Assembly (NCBI GenBank): GCA_916048095.2
Contig: OU696584.1
Span: forward strand, 8,402,944-8,466,943
Source of the DNA: Sacculina carcini
Lineage: Eukaryota; Arthropoda; Thecostraca; Sacculinidae
Direction of reading: 5' to 3'
Length of the DNA: 64,000 bases
Positions 1-11,966 of the stretch are shown here, one piece after another. Positions within the stretch are counted from its first letter, which is position 1; each line of letters starts with the position of its first letter. Made by a program: the position numbers and the translations under genes. The notes beneath the pieces were generated by a model. That model saw only the letters and a list, made by a program, of their open reading frames with translations, was not told where the DNA came from and did not search any database.

Positions 1-660
1 GTGTATAAAATCAAATTGAGAGTTGGATTGGATGTGATTGGATTGGATGATTGTGTTGAGGGGGGACTTGGCGATATGTGTCTGTCTGTCTGTGTGTAAT
101 TTGTGAATTGATTATATTCTATTTGAGAATATTTTCAATTGACAATGTCCAATAATTTCAATTTTAGAATTTGTTAAAAATTTCAACTTTTTCAATCATG
201 TAAAAAATCATCAACTGACGGATGAATGGAATACAAGCTGGATGTTTTCACACAACAAACAAACAAACAACAAATATCAAACAAAAACTTACTCAAAATT
301 TTGGGTAGCCAAAAAACTGTTTGAACAAAAGCAAGAATTTAACAGTGAATTTACATTACTATTAGAATTTAGTAAATATACAATACTGGCAATTAATTGG
401 AATTAGCAGGTTCACATGACGATATATCTGTAAAAATACAAATAACCTAGAATAATGCCTGCATATTTCACAATTTCAAATATTCGGAGATCAGATTAAT
501 TTTCAATCAATCATTCATTCATTCGGTTATCCGCTGTTTGCCATTGAAACAGAAATATAGACAAATAAAACGATGATAACAATATGTTTAGAACGTTCAA
601 ACTGGCGGTCATATATAACGACAAAATAACTTGGGCAGCCGCTTTTGTACCGCCTCTGCA
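1..660. other. EMC1 intron sequence, nothing recognised
   Basis: AT-rich unique-looking sequence. The next EMC1 exon (after HKR-T...) was looked for on the minus strand and not found, so it should lie left of the window. Confidence 0.5.
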
Positions 661-913
661 ATACAAACAGGAAGAGATACAGAGAGAGAGAAGATAGAGA
701 GAGTGATAAGAGAGAGAGAGTGAGAGAGCGGAAGAGAGAGTGAGAGAATGAAAGAGGAAGAGACAGGGAGAGAAGATAGAGAGAGTGAGAGAGGGAGAAG
801 AAAGGGAGTGAGAGTGAGAGAGCGGAAGAGACAGGGAGAGAGTGAGAGAGCGTAAGAGAGAGAGGCAGGGAGAGGAAGAGACAGAGAAAGAAGAGAGAGA
901 GAAGAGAGAGTAC
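660..913. repeat. Purine-rich (GA)n tract
   Basis: About 250 bp of almost pure purine on the + strand (GAGAGAGAGAAGATAGAGAG style). It directly follows the last EMC1 donor in this window, so in the EMC1 transcript it is a long CU-rich run. Such tracts can form triplex DNA; no coding potential is credible here. Confidence 0.85.
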
Positions 914-3546
914 GTTTGTGAGCTGAGTCTTGTTGTTGTTGTTGTTGTTCTGTGACTATGGCTATCAGGTTGGGGTTGACGTATTTGTACAAGACGCTGC
1001 GATCTGCCAACACGCGGCCCTGACTGTGCACGTGTTCGTGCTGGTCCCGTGTTGCCACGTGACGTACACGTGCCGCACCTCCGCACGAGAAATCAGCACG
1101 CCACGTCTCCAACGTTGTTAATTTCTGCTCCCACACAACATACACACACACACACACATACAAACGCATACATTTGGCCAGTCCATCATGTCATATAGTC
1201 ATACTGAGTACAACAACTTCATTATTTATTACATCAACATTTTCAAGCTAGTATATCAATAAATTTAAGTCCTAAATTTTAACAAATCAAACAAATAAGC
1301 ATTGCTAATGAATAGAGCTCAATTATTGAATGATAAGTGATAATTAGGGCTGTCAAAAGTTAATAAAGTTACTTTTTGACCTAAAGGTCACTTTTTCATA
1401 AGCTACCAAAAACTGCATGAAACAGTGGTGTACGATAATTATTAAAAAAGTTATTAGGTTACCAAAAGTTACTTTTTCATCGTTAGGTTACTTTTTTTGC
1501 TTTTAGGTTACTTTTTTGCTTTTATGTTACTTTTTTGCTTTTAGGTTACATTTTTATCGTTAGGTTACCTTTTGTTATTTGTCTTGTTATTAAGTACGTT
1601 TACCACGAAGTTCGGTGACTTTTTGCAGATAAGAGGTACAAAAACGGTATATATGAGGATAAAATAGGAAAAGAGATGGAATATTAGGTCTCAAGATCAT
1701 GAATTTTCAAAATTTCTGCTGTTAGGATTTAGCAATTGATATTCACCTTCATATCTGTGCTACTCAATATTTACACGTTTTTGGGTACGCAGGATAGCGT
1801 CATTCCATTTTCGGAAATGCCCACGAGCCGGAGGGTGTCGTGAGATGTTTGGAGCGTGGTATAGTACGATGTGTGAGCTCTCCTTAACAGATACTGCACT
1901 GTAGCACTTGACAGTACACATTTACTTGAACAGGAATTAGCACGTGATTTTCAGGGCGTGAGAAAGCGCCATTTTCCCACGTTTTACATTTATAAGACTG
2001 TGAGCACAGGGTGCTACATATGAGAGGACGGGGACATTCACACATGCAGTGTTTACGCCAACACTATTATACAAGCTGTAGTACGTGCTATATGATAAAA
2101 AGTTCCGTTGAAACAATATATAAAACATTATTGCGACCATTACTGAAATATTTACATTTGCAATTAGTGTATTTCACTCTTGTATTTTCTTTCCACTTTT
2201 AAATTACATTTTGATGGTTATGCTCCTTTTTGCGATGTTAGCCAAACAAGATTTAGTCACTTTTGGTGGTTTGTTGTGAAAATGGGACCAGATCGGAGAG
2301 AGGGTGGAAAAATAGTACCAACTCGGAAAGAGGATAGAAAAGAAGGACTGGTGTAGTTTCTTCCTTCAGAACTGCAAACTGAAATTGACCTTTTTTAAGG
2401 TTATTTTTACGAAGATTAGGTTATTTTAGGTTACCTTCTTATAGGTTATTAGGTGACTTTTTTGGTTCACAAACAAACCACAAACAAACCGTGTATTTCC
2501 TATAGCGCACTAATCAGCAAATGCGTGATACACATGTGATATAGCGATGCAAATGTGATAATAACATTAAAATTCATAGGTTATTTTTAGGTTACTTTTT
2601 TAGGTTACTTTTTCTCGAAAATAAAGTTACTTTTTTCTGATTTTTAGGTTACTTTTTTGACAGCCCTAGTGATAATATAGACAGAGAAAACTATGAAATA
2701 TATTGATTTTTAAGTGGTCTCCTATGAGATGACCAACAGGTAATGGGCTAAATGATACGACAATGATGCTTGATTCAATAATGACTCTAATACAAGTAGG
2801 TTAATTAACCAGTTCACTGCAAACTAGCTCATCTCCTGTACTGCACAAATCAACACTGACACACACGTATACAAACACTGATACACACACACTGACACTG
2901 ACACACACACACACACGTATATAAACACTGACACACACACACACACATTGACACACATTGACACACACTAACACTGACACACACACACACATACACACAC
3001 TGACACACACACATTGACACACACACACTGACACACTAACACACATTGACACACACACCGGCACACAAACACTGACATACACACACACACATACGAACAC
3101 ACACACACACACACACTGACACATATACTGACACACTGACACACTAACACATATTGACACACACACAAACATACACACATATACACTAACACTGACACAC
3201 AATGACAAACACACACACTAACACTGACACACTGACACACACACACACTAGCACACACACACACACAAACATTGACACACATACACACACACACTAACAC
3301 ACACATTGACGCTGACACACATATACACACACACACAAACAATGACACACACAAACACTGACACACACACACTGATACACAAACACTGACACACTGACCT
3401 CGGTGACAGCGAATCCTCGTGACACGCCGCTGGCGCCATCTGTCGAGTGAAAGAACAACTTGTGACTGAGAGAGGCGACCAGTGCTGATGTACTGACGGG
3501 GTGCACGTGCACACGAGCCGAAGTGTCCAGTATCACCAGTGGCTGC

Positions 3547-3634
<88 letters not shown>

Positions 3635-4425
3635 CGACAGGATTCAAAATTGCTCTTAAAAGGCATTTATTAGCAGAAATGGTCTCAAACGTTCCACCAT
3701 CGGCATAGATAATTCTTGTATCTGATTTCAAAGCAATTGTGTATTGCATATAGTATATTCTATGTACATTACATTCATCATATAAGTGCAGTGTTTCGGG
3801 CGTTAATTTCACGTAACCACTATGTAATTTCCATTGCTGTATTCATGTTTGATTGATTGTCAGTATTAATTATTATATTAATGTTTGATTGTCTGTTTGA
3901 ATGTGTTAACACTATTGAGCCATGAACAATCATATAGTCTAATTTATGTTCGTATAATGTTCGTGCAAGAGCTATGGCTCGACCAACTGGTGCCCATTGA
4001 TGTTTTTGTATTGTCTTGTTAATTGCATTGTTTTTGTGTGAGTGACAATACACCTAAATTTACAAATTTACAAATTTACACATACACACATATATATGTA
4101 TACAAACATTGACACACACACACACGCATACAAACACAACTGGACACACACTGACACTGATACTCACACACACACACACACATACCGACATATACACAGT
4201 CACACTCATTCACAAACACACTGACACACACACACACACATACAAGAATAATGGACATAGAAGACAGAATTATTTCCACACTAAACCAGTCACAAAACAA
4301 TTAAGTTAATTTCGCTCTCCAAAAAGACGCACAGTCAAGATGAACGATTATGTAATTGATAACTGACCTAATTGTGCTTGTAGAGCCATGTTAGTATATT
4401 CTATGTGTGTGTATGTGTGTGTGCA

Positions 4426-4466
<41 letters not shown>

Positions 4467-6012
4467 GTGTGTGTGTGCGTGTGTGTGTGTGACATATCCT
4501 CTAAAAATATACCATGTGCAAAATGTGAAGTTTAATTCAATAATTCAAAAGTTTAAAATTCAAAACAATGAGCCTCGGGCAATATTCTTGAAACATACAG
4601 AGACCCTTGATGTGTGGTTGAAATGAAATGAAATATATTTAGGCCAAACTTCAATCGAACACGAACAAAACGACAAAAACAAACACGCCGGGACAATCAA
4701 ACAAAATCAATCTTTCTGGACCATGAGTTCACAAGCCCAAATATATAAAACATTCGACAATATATAGAACCATAAATAAGGTTAAAGGTTAAATGCCTAA
4801 GTGACAGCTGCTACACGGGAAGAAGCCGAAGCTTATGAACACACACAGGTGTGTCCCGTGCAGCTCGCTGTCACCGCAGAACCGACCCTCTCCACGCTAT
4901 GGTGCCACAAGGACGGAAGACACATGACTGATATCTGGTACCATCATTTACTGCTGGGTGGACAGGGGCTGTGGGATTATATAATTCGCCCAATGAAATT
5001 CTCCTCCGCCGGGTTTAGAACCACGAATCCCCCGCTTATGAGACGGGTGTGCTACCACTACACCACGAAGGATGGATGTGCAGTTACCTTGATATGCTGG
5101 TTGCTTGTCACTGGCACAAGACTGGCTTGCAATATTTGATAGTCGAGCCGCTGTGACGTCACTAAGACGCCGGTGATTGGGTCGAGCGTTGCTAGGCAAC
5201 GACCGGTGAGCAGCGTCATGATTGGCTGATGGCCAAAATGGGCGGTGCCTCGTTGACTGGCCAGCAGAACAACTCGATCTTGCCGGTCTGTGTCGATTAC
5301 TCGCTTCCACACCGTCTCTCCGTCGGCAGTGTGCAGTCCAAACACCTGAACGTCCAGACGTTTAGTTTATCAATAGTTTAGTTTTCCTAGTTTCTAGTTT
5401 GTTTTGTCTCGTGTTTAGCATGTGGAAATCAATTTTGACAGATAGACGACGGGGCGATGTTGAAAGGCACAAGCCACAGAGAGAATGACAAAGCGAAAGA
5501 GCGGGTTAGAACAGAGAGAGAGAGAGAGAGTTGGAGAGAGAGTTGAGGCAAAAAGTTAGGGCACACAGAGAAAGAGATAGAACAGAACGAGAGAGAAAAG
5601 AATAAAGTGTAATGTTCTGAATATAGTGAATGTTAATACATTAAATACGTAGTGTTTTAATATGTGCTTGATGTGGCGAACAGTACTTGTGGCATACAAA
5701 TGTGGCGCGGGGTCACTGTGAAGAGAATTGTGTATCTGCATTACGCCCCTTTTTTGCACATGCAAGTAAGTAGAGAATTAGGACGCTGTCATTTGGGTAG
5801 GCCAGTCTTGTGGTGCGAAGTTGCCACTTCTATTGTCTGATTCGCGTCAAAGGATTTCACTATATTCGCGTCAGTACGCCGTGTAAATGCAGCAATGAAT
5901 GCGAGATTAGCCAACTATTGTTATTATAGATTTTATAACGCTTCTGTGGAGCTGCGATATCTTGTACACTACTCTTGTTTTTGTCGTATTAAGACAGAAG
6001 GAGCTGAAGAGA

Positions 6013-6058
<46 letters not shown>

Positions 6059-9000
6059 CCTTGTTGACAGTGGTGGCTATTACTAGCATTTTGTTGAGGT
6101 TGAATTGGTCGCGAGTCAGCTGACTGCCTGCCGCCGCCGTGGTGGCGCGACCACTGGTGGCCTCTGACACGCCACCAACCACACTACGTACCAGTCGCCA
6201 CAACTGGTGACATTGAGACGATAACCGACGCACAAACGACATCAACAAGCCGTCTGACAAAGCAACAACGATAAAACGCTCATATAAACGCCCTCACAGT
6301 GTGCGTAACGTAGCTCAGTTGGTTAACACACTGAATCATAACCCCCATGTCGCTAGTTCAAATCTCGAACGTGGTAGAAAATTCAACATGCCACTGTTTC
6401 GAGAATATAATCATACAATATAAATCAAAGAAAACGTATACAAACAAAAACAAGCTGGGAAGAAATACAAAACATATGCATGTAAACACAAATATAAGAC
6501 GTAAAGTAAAACATAAAACACAAAACAACAGAGACGTTAGAAAAACTATCAATCAAAGCCGTCCACTACTAGCACAACTCATACGCATCCAATAACACAA
6601 TATCCAGAACAAGTGACAGCTGCTACACAAGCCGAAGCTTATGAACACACACAGGTGTGCCCCGTGCAGCTCGCTGTCACCGCAGAACCGACCCTCTCCA
6701 CGCTATGACACCACAAGGACGGAAGACGTATTAGAGAGGGCCACCTCCCCAGAATGCATGACTGATATCTGGTACCATTTACTGCTGGGTGGACAGGGGC
6801 TGTCGGATTATAGAATTCGCCCAATGAAATTCTCCTCCACCGGGGTTCGAACCACAGATCTCCCGCTTGTGAGGCGGATGTTCTACCACTACACCACGGA
6901 GCAGTAACAACAACTGAACACCACTGACCGTCCCGCTGGCCAAACTCCTGCTCAATACTGATCTGACTGACGCTGATGGGCAGGTCAACGACCTGGACAG
7001 CAGCGACTGAAGCCAGTGCCTCCTCGCGAGTCCACAGAGCACCGCCTGCACGCACAAGCACACACAGACATGTGTTTATCCGCCAATTATAAAATGTCTT
7101 CAACATTATAATGTGTGTGTGTATGTGTGTGTGTCTCTCTCTCTGTGTGTGTGTCTCTCTATCTGTGGGTATGTATGTGTGTGTGTGTGTGTATGTGTGT
7201 GTCTCTATCTCTCTGTGTGTGTGTGTGTGTCTATCTCTGTGTGTGTGTATGTGTGTGTCTCTATCTCTGTGTGTGTGTGTGTGTGTGTGTCTATCTCTCT
7301 GTGTGTGTATGTGTGTGTCTCTATCTGTATGTGTCTCTCTCTATCTCTGTGTGTGTATGTGTGTGTCTCTCTATCTGTGTGTGTGTGTGTGTGTGTCTCT
7401 CTATCTGTGTGTGTGTGTGTGTGTCTATCTGTGTGTGTGTGTGTATGTGTGTCTCTCTATCTCTCTGTGTGTGTGTATATATATAATGTTTGAGTATGAC
7501 TACTGCACTAATGTCTGACATTGAACACAACGCTAAAACATCGAACCAAGCACACATAAACGCAAACAAACACACACACACACACACACACAGAAACACA
7601 GCAAACACGAAAACAAACACAAACAGGAACACGAAAACAAACAAACACACACAAACAGAAACATAGAGAAGCACGAAAACACACACATACAGAAACACAG
7701 AGAAACACGAAAACAAACAAACACACACAAACAGAAACATAGAGAAACACGAAAACAAACACACTGACCATTGTCCTTAATCAATGACACAGAATCATCG
7801 GTCCCTATGGCCAGCAAGCGAGCTGACGGAGGTGGCGCCCTCTCGCGGCCGGCTGGCGAATCAGCGGCTCGCCAGGGTGACGTCATCACAGCGTGGCACT
7901 GGTTGATGGCGGCGTCGATAGAGGGCGCCAGTGTAGTGTGTCGTACATCAATCACTTGACTGGGCCGACTGAGAGGCGACAAGCTCCACTGCATAACCTG
8001 TGCACGCGCACACACACACATACACACATACATGCACACATACTTGTCAAACTATACACGAAAATACGGGAAATGACTTGAGAGAATGGGAGATAGGGGT
8101 GACAAAAACATCTCAATGATGTGGTCTTATTTAGCAAGCCGAATGAAGAGAGAAGAAGGTGAATGACAGAGTAAAGGTAGAGCGGAGAAGATGAGAGATA
8201 GAGTAAAGAAGATGAGAGATAGAGTAGAGAAGATGAGATATACAGTACAGAAGATGAGAGATAGAGTAGAGAAGATGAGAGATAGAGTAAAGAAGATGAG
8301 AGATAGAGTAGAGAAGATGAGATATACAGTACAGAAGATGAGAGATAGAGTAAAAGAAGATGGGAGATAGAATAACATAAGACAGCTTACTGAGGTGGTT
8401 GTGTTGTGAATGCCGACATAGAGGAAAACTTGTTGTTCGCCTCCTGCATCAAAGTCACCTCCAACATCGCCAGCCATCACCGGACACACACAATCGCCAG
8501 TCAAATCGGCCACAATCGCCACACCGTCCTCCCCCACACTGTCCACTCGCGCCAACAGCACGCGCGACCCCACGTGTACGCTGAACACGTGCTCAGCCAC
8601 GTGGCGCACTGTGACCACGACATCACCGGATGATGATGATGGTGATGATGGTAGGGTGAGAGAGACGACCTTGTGACCGTCGTGATAATGAACCTGCTGA
8701 TGATCGGCACACATAAGACCGACGGCCGCCGCTGCACAACTGCGTGCACGCGCCAACATACACACACACATACACACACACATGCATGCGCATGACAAAA
8801 TGAGAGTTCTACGTGTAATCTACGTGTGTATGCTTTGTAATAGAAAGGTGTGTAAAATATACACTGTATTATTTGCGGTCAAATTGAAAGTACCTAGTCA
8901 TATTTGTCACGCGAGTTGTGGATTCATGTAGAATTTGATATTTGTCGTTGTGGTTTGATTTGTGTGTTGTTTGATGGATAATTAATTATTGATCAAACAA

Positions 9001-11966
9001 GCAGCTGGGTTGAGTGTTTTATTCTTGCATTGTAGGATAGTTGTTGTGTTGTGTCTGTGTTGTTTTGTGGACGCGCGTGCAGCAGTAATACCCCCGCGCG
9101 CCCGTCTGATAATATACATGTTCACTTTTTATTGCCTGGAGTAATTATTACAGTTATACACCCACACACGCACACATACCCACAAATACACACACAGGCA
9201 CACATACCCACAAATACACACACAGCCACACACACACACATACCCACAAATATATACACACAAACACCCACAAACACACACATACCCACAAATACACACA
9301 CACACACACGCACACATACCCACAAATACACACACACACACACACGCACACATACCCACAAATACACACACACCCACACACACACACATACCCACAAATA
9401 CACACACACCCACACACACACACATACCCACAAATACACACACCCAACCACACACACACACATATCCACAAATATATATATACACATTATTATTATTACA
9501 TTACATTAAGACATTTCTATCGCGCTTTTCACCCGAGGGTCTCAAAAGCGCTCACACACACACACACACTCAAGCACAAGAGCCATACACATACACAATC
9601 ACGAACACACACACTCACCTACATACACACACACAAAACAGACAAGTACATATACGCACAAACACAGACACACTCACGTTTACATACTCAAAAACGCAAA
9701 AATACACACGCACATACATATTGAATAAGATAGCACAGCAGACATACAGCACAGAATACAACACAAAATACAACACATTATGACAACACAGCAGGCATAC
9801 AACGACATACACACACACACACACACACACACATACCCACAAATACACACACACCTGGTGGAGGCGTGAAGCCAGTGTGAGTTGAACCAATGAGACTGTA
9901 GAGTGCGTGTATCTCCCGTCACTGCGACTGAGTGTTGTAGTGAACGACCGTCGCCGTCCAGTATCAAATGATACACTGTCATGTGATCGGCCGTCGTAGA
10001 GGGCGCCACCAGCGTCTGTAACAAGCTCTCTCTGTCATAACACACACACACACACACACACACATACACATACATACAAGCTAGATAGAAATAATTCTAT
10101 AGTTTGGGATAATTCAGGCAAGATGAGTCATGGAGAAAACTGAAAATGACTGGATGTTTGAGAGATGTTTGCGGAAGTATAGTTTCTCATATACAGGTGT
10201 GTTGATGTCTGGAATCAGATATTGGGGAGGATATTGTAGGAGCTAATAGCGTAGGAGCATTTAAAGAAAGACTGGATAGTGTGTCAAATACTGGGAATTT
10301 CAAGGAAGATAGGTTACTAGAGGGTGGGTTGGAGACAGGACAGTACGAGCACAGCTCATCTCCTGTGACATACAAATAAGTGAGTACAAAATGAGTACAC
10401 ACGCACACACGCAGTAATAAGGGACCTCCATAAAAACACACTTTCATCACAATTTACGTCAAATCTGGCAATCAATGCTATTCAGACTCACTTCACTCGA
10501 AACAAAAATTCCCGAAAAAAGAATATACTTTTTTTCATAAAAAGCGCTAATATCTCGTGACTTTAATATTACAGGCACTTGAAAAATAGGATCAGATTTC
10601 ACGTGTAAATACGGCCGTATGAAAGACTGAATGAAGCGAGTGAAACGTTGATTTATTACTCACCGAACATCGGCTAGGTGCGGAAAATTCAGCTGCGTTT
10701 CGGCAATGAGAGCGCCCGAGACCACATTCCACGTGCGCAACACACTGGCTCCACTGAGAACCAGAGCTGCCGCCGCCGCTGACGCTGGTGTGTGGTCGTG
10801 TCTGTTAGGTGGGGATGAGGAGGAGGTGTGGGGGGATGAGGGAGCGGGCAATAGACCAGCAATTGCGCCGCGGGCCATATCCGCCTCGTATACACGGCGC
10901 CACAATACCTCGCCTCAACACACACACACACACACATAAAAATATGACTAGTTAAAGGTTAAAGGCCTCAAGTGACAGCTGCTACACGGAGAGAAGTCGA
11001 AGCTTATGAACACACACAGGCGTGCCCCGTGCAGCTCGCTACCATCTCAGAACCAACCCTCTCCACGCTATGACACCACAAGAACTGAAGAAGTAACAAC
11101 CACCCCGTCCCGCAGCCCGGGAGGCGAGTGTTGAGGAGCCTCGTTGCCTCACGCTTGATATTGAAATTTATCATAGAGTAGCGCATAAAAGTACGGTAAG
11201 TCGCCAGGAGACCGAGGGGCTGCTCGTAACTGCTGCTTCCCAAAGTCTGACTTCTATTATAATGGTGCTGCATTCATAATTGGGTTCTATTTACTGGCTT
11301 CGGGGGAAGGGAAGCTATAAGACCTTGCAACGGCAGTGACAGTGAGCACAAACATTAATTCAACTTGATCTTGTAGCATATAAGATTACCCGAGCCAGGT
11401 GCTAGAGCGGCCAGTACGTTGTGTTCTGTGGCCACCAGTATACGCGTCATAGCGCCGCCGCCGCCGCCGGAAGTAACCAGCACGTGACGGGGTCGACCGA
11501 GCAGCTGCCGGTACCTGGCACACAACAGACAAGCAAGCTGCTCAACCAGGACGGCTCGGTGTATTCAAGACTAAATTCGACCGCTAATTAAGTGTGATAA
11601 TTCGGTTTTCTCCGCCTCAGAAGCAGTTCCTATGTTAATTATTACCTAGAACTTGGTTTATCTATAAATAAAACTGTCCCCGCAAGCCACCTAATACTCT
11701 GCTCCTCACACCAGCTACTATTAGACTGAAAATAACATGCGAACATTTAAATGTGACAGAGGAAGCTCAATCAATACTCATATCACTGATAAATCATGCA
11801 TTTGTGACCGCCAAGCTTAATAAGCCATGATTATTCACCAGTCGAATTTTCCGATCTGATCCTCGTAGAGTGCCACGCTGTGCGTTACACTGTACGACAG
11901 CAGCAGAAGCAGAAACAGTGATGTGGCCGCGCACACGCCCTCCCACCACCACACACGCACATACAT
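914..11966 (-). CDS. EMC1: EMC1, ER membrane protein complex subunit 1 (partial, C-terminus off the left edge)
   Basis: EMC1 is the large lumenal beta-propeller subunit of the EMC, which inserts tail-anchored and multipass proteins into the ER membrane. Exons in transcript order: 11966-11839, 11514-11390, 10913-10664, 10031-9855, 8739-8391, 7997-7769, 7045-6929, 6253-6060, 5345-5088, 3542-3399, 1124-914. All junctions are GT/AG and phases agree; about 727 residues are present of roughly 990 usual. Exon 1 has a signal peptide ending before [13 protein letters not shown] (human VYEDQVGKFDW). Exon 2 has [12 protein letters not shown], exon 7 [11 protein letters not shown], exon 8 [13 protein letters not shown], exon 11 [18 protein letters not shown], all close to human EMC1. 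A stretch of the first propeller (human YSYGSGVVWALG region) was not found. Exon 11 carries a short Gln run encoded by CAA repeats. The start ATG at 11966 is the only Met before the signal peptide. The last donor (GTACTC) is weak. Confidence 0.93.
1345..2668. mobile_element. Non-autonomous hAT DNA transposon, 1.3 kb
   Basis: Terminal inverted repeats start TAGGGCTGTCAAAA at the left and end ACTTTTTTGACAGCCCTA at the right. The flanks 1337-1344 and 2669-2676 are identical 8-bp duplications, GTGATAAT, as hAT transposases make. Both ends hold many subterminal copies of the motif AGGTTACTTTTTT. The interior has no transposase reading frame. It sits in the EMC1 intron between exons 10 and 11. Confidence 0.9.
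2845..3398. repeat. Interrupted (CA)n array with CACTGACACA units
   Basis: CA dinucleotides broken by ACTGACAC and AACACTGA words over about 550 bp. In the EMC1 transcript it reads (UG)n with UGUCAGUG words, each a potential GU donor. It runs straight into the donor of EMC1 exon 10 (GTCAGTGTGTCAG). Confidence 0.85.
3549..3636. repeat. (CA)n microsatellite abutting the EMC1 exon 10 acceptor
   Basis: About 35 near-perfect CA units. The first unit lies only a few bases from the acceptor GTTGCAG at 3549-3543, so the transcript has a long (UG)n directly before exon 10. Confidence 0.9.
4085..4492. repeat. CA-rich patch (4085-4245) and TG-rich patch (4402-4492)
   Basis: Two intronic dinucleotide patches of opposite sense in the EMC1 intron between exons 9 and 10, separated by about 160 bp of ordinary sequence. 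Confidence 0.8.
4779..5071 (-). mobile_element. tRNA-derived SINE, copy 1
   Basis: Read on the minus strand the element opens with a tRNA-like head: A box GTGGTGTAGTGGTAGCAC, an anticodon-loop-like CTCATAA and a B box near GGTTC, followed by a non-tRNA body ending CTGTCAC and a short tail of TTTAACC-type repeats (left side on the + strand: AAGGTTAAAGGTTAAA). Three other copies lie in the window, all in this orientation. This one ends about 16 bases from the donor of EMC1 exon 9. Confidence 0.85.
6304..6385 (+). mobile_element. tRNA-like sequence, probable SINE head of another family
   Basis: Contains A box GTAGCTCAGTTGGTTA and B box AGTTCAAATCT at tRNA spacing, but the two ends do not pair into an acceptor stem, so a working tRNA is unlikely. 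The AT-rich stretch to about 6600 may be the SINE body. It lies in the EMC1 intron upstream of exon 8. Confidence 0.5.
6614..6902 (-). mobile_element. tRNA-derived SINE, copy 2 (best tRNA head)
   Basis: Minus-strand head reads CCGTGGTGTAGTGGTAG, then CCTCACAAGCGGG (anticodon-loop position CAC, as in tRNA-Val) and B box GGTTCGAACCCC. The body matches copies 1 and 4 through to CAGCTGTCAC. The head stops about 26 bases from the donor of EMC1 exon 7. Tail repeats are absent here. Confidence 0.88.
7111..7480. repeat. (GT)n with TCTCTATCT interruptions
   Basis: GT runs alternate with CTCTCTATCT words for about 370 bp, a compound microsatellite. The long open frames across it are repeat artefacts. 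Confidence 0.85.
7545..7762. repeat. Tandem AAACACGAAAAC-type repeat
   Basis: Irregular units of about 45-55 bp built from CAAACACACACAAACAGAAAC and AGAGAAACACGAAAAC pieces, running into the donor of EMC1 exon 6 at 7768. Confidence 0.7.
8160..8372. repeat. Minisatellite, about 21-bp unit
   Basis: About nine diverged copies of a unit like GAGATAGAGTAAAGAAGAT in the EMC1 intron next to exon 5. Purine-rich on the + strand. Confidence 0.8.
9155..9480. repeat. Minisatellite of CACATACCCACAAATACA units
   Basis: The word TACCCACAAATACACACA recurs about ten times with variable CA spacers. A further copy occurs at 9833-9853 next to the donor of EMC1 exon 4, so the intron may have grown from that splice site. 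Confidence 0.8.
9490..9555. repeat. Short dispersed-repeat-like word with AAGCGCT arms
   Basis: Contains TCTATCGCGCTTTTC and TCTCAAAAGCGCTCAC, imperfect inverted arms around CACCCGAGGG. Similar AAAGCGCT motifs are common dispersed repeats in marine invertebrate genomes (from memory). Single copy here. Confidence 0.35.
10953..11093 (-). mobile_element. tRNA-derived SINE, copy 3 (lacks the tRNA head)
   Basis: Matches the 3' body of the SINE family from the GTTAAAGGTTAAAGG tail to CACCACAAGAACTGAAGA and then stops; the tRNA half is missing. It lies in the EMC1 intron between exons 2 and 3. Confidence 0.8.
11094..11180. mobile_element. Fragment of the CAGAGCCG hAT MITE family
   Basis: AACAACCACCCCGTCCCGC then GTTGAGGAGCCTCGTTGCCT, matching one end of the elements at 22288-22554 and 30871-31117 with many differences and no terminal CAGAG. 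It directly joins the SINE fragment on its left. Confidence 0.6.

Noticed and set aside
511-1169. 191- and 186-codon Ser/Leu-rich minus-strand frames
   Set aside because: Only 914-1124 is coding (EMC1 exon 11); the rest is the GA tract read as CT.
2801-3812. Overlapping long open frames rich in Cys-Val or His-Thr on both strands (also at 7111-7770, 9122-9509, 32792-33407, 34577-35036, 59099-59392)
   Set aside because: They are translations of CA/TG arrays, which lack stops in most frames. No start context, no family and no non-repeat coding sequence.
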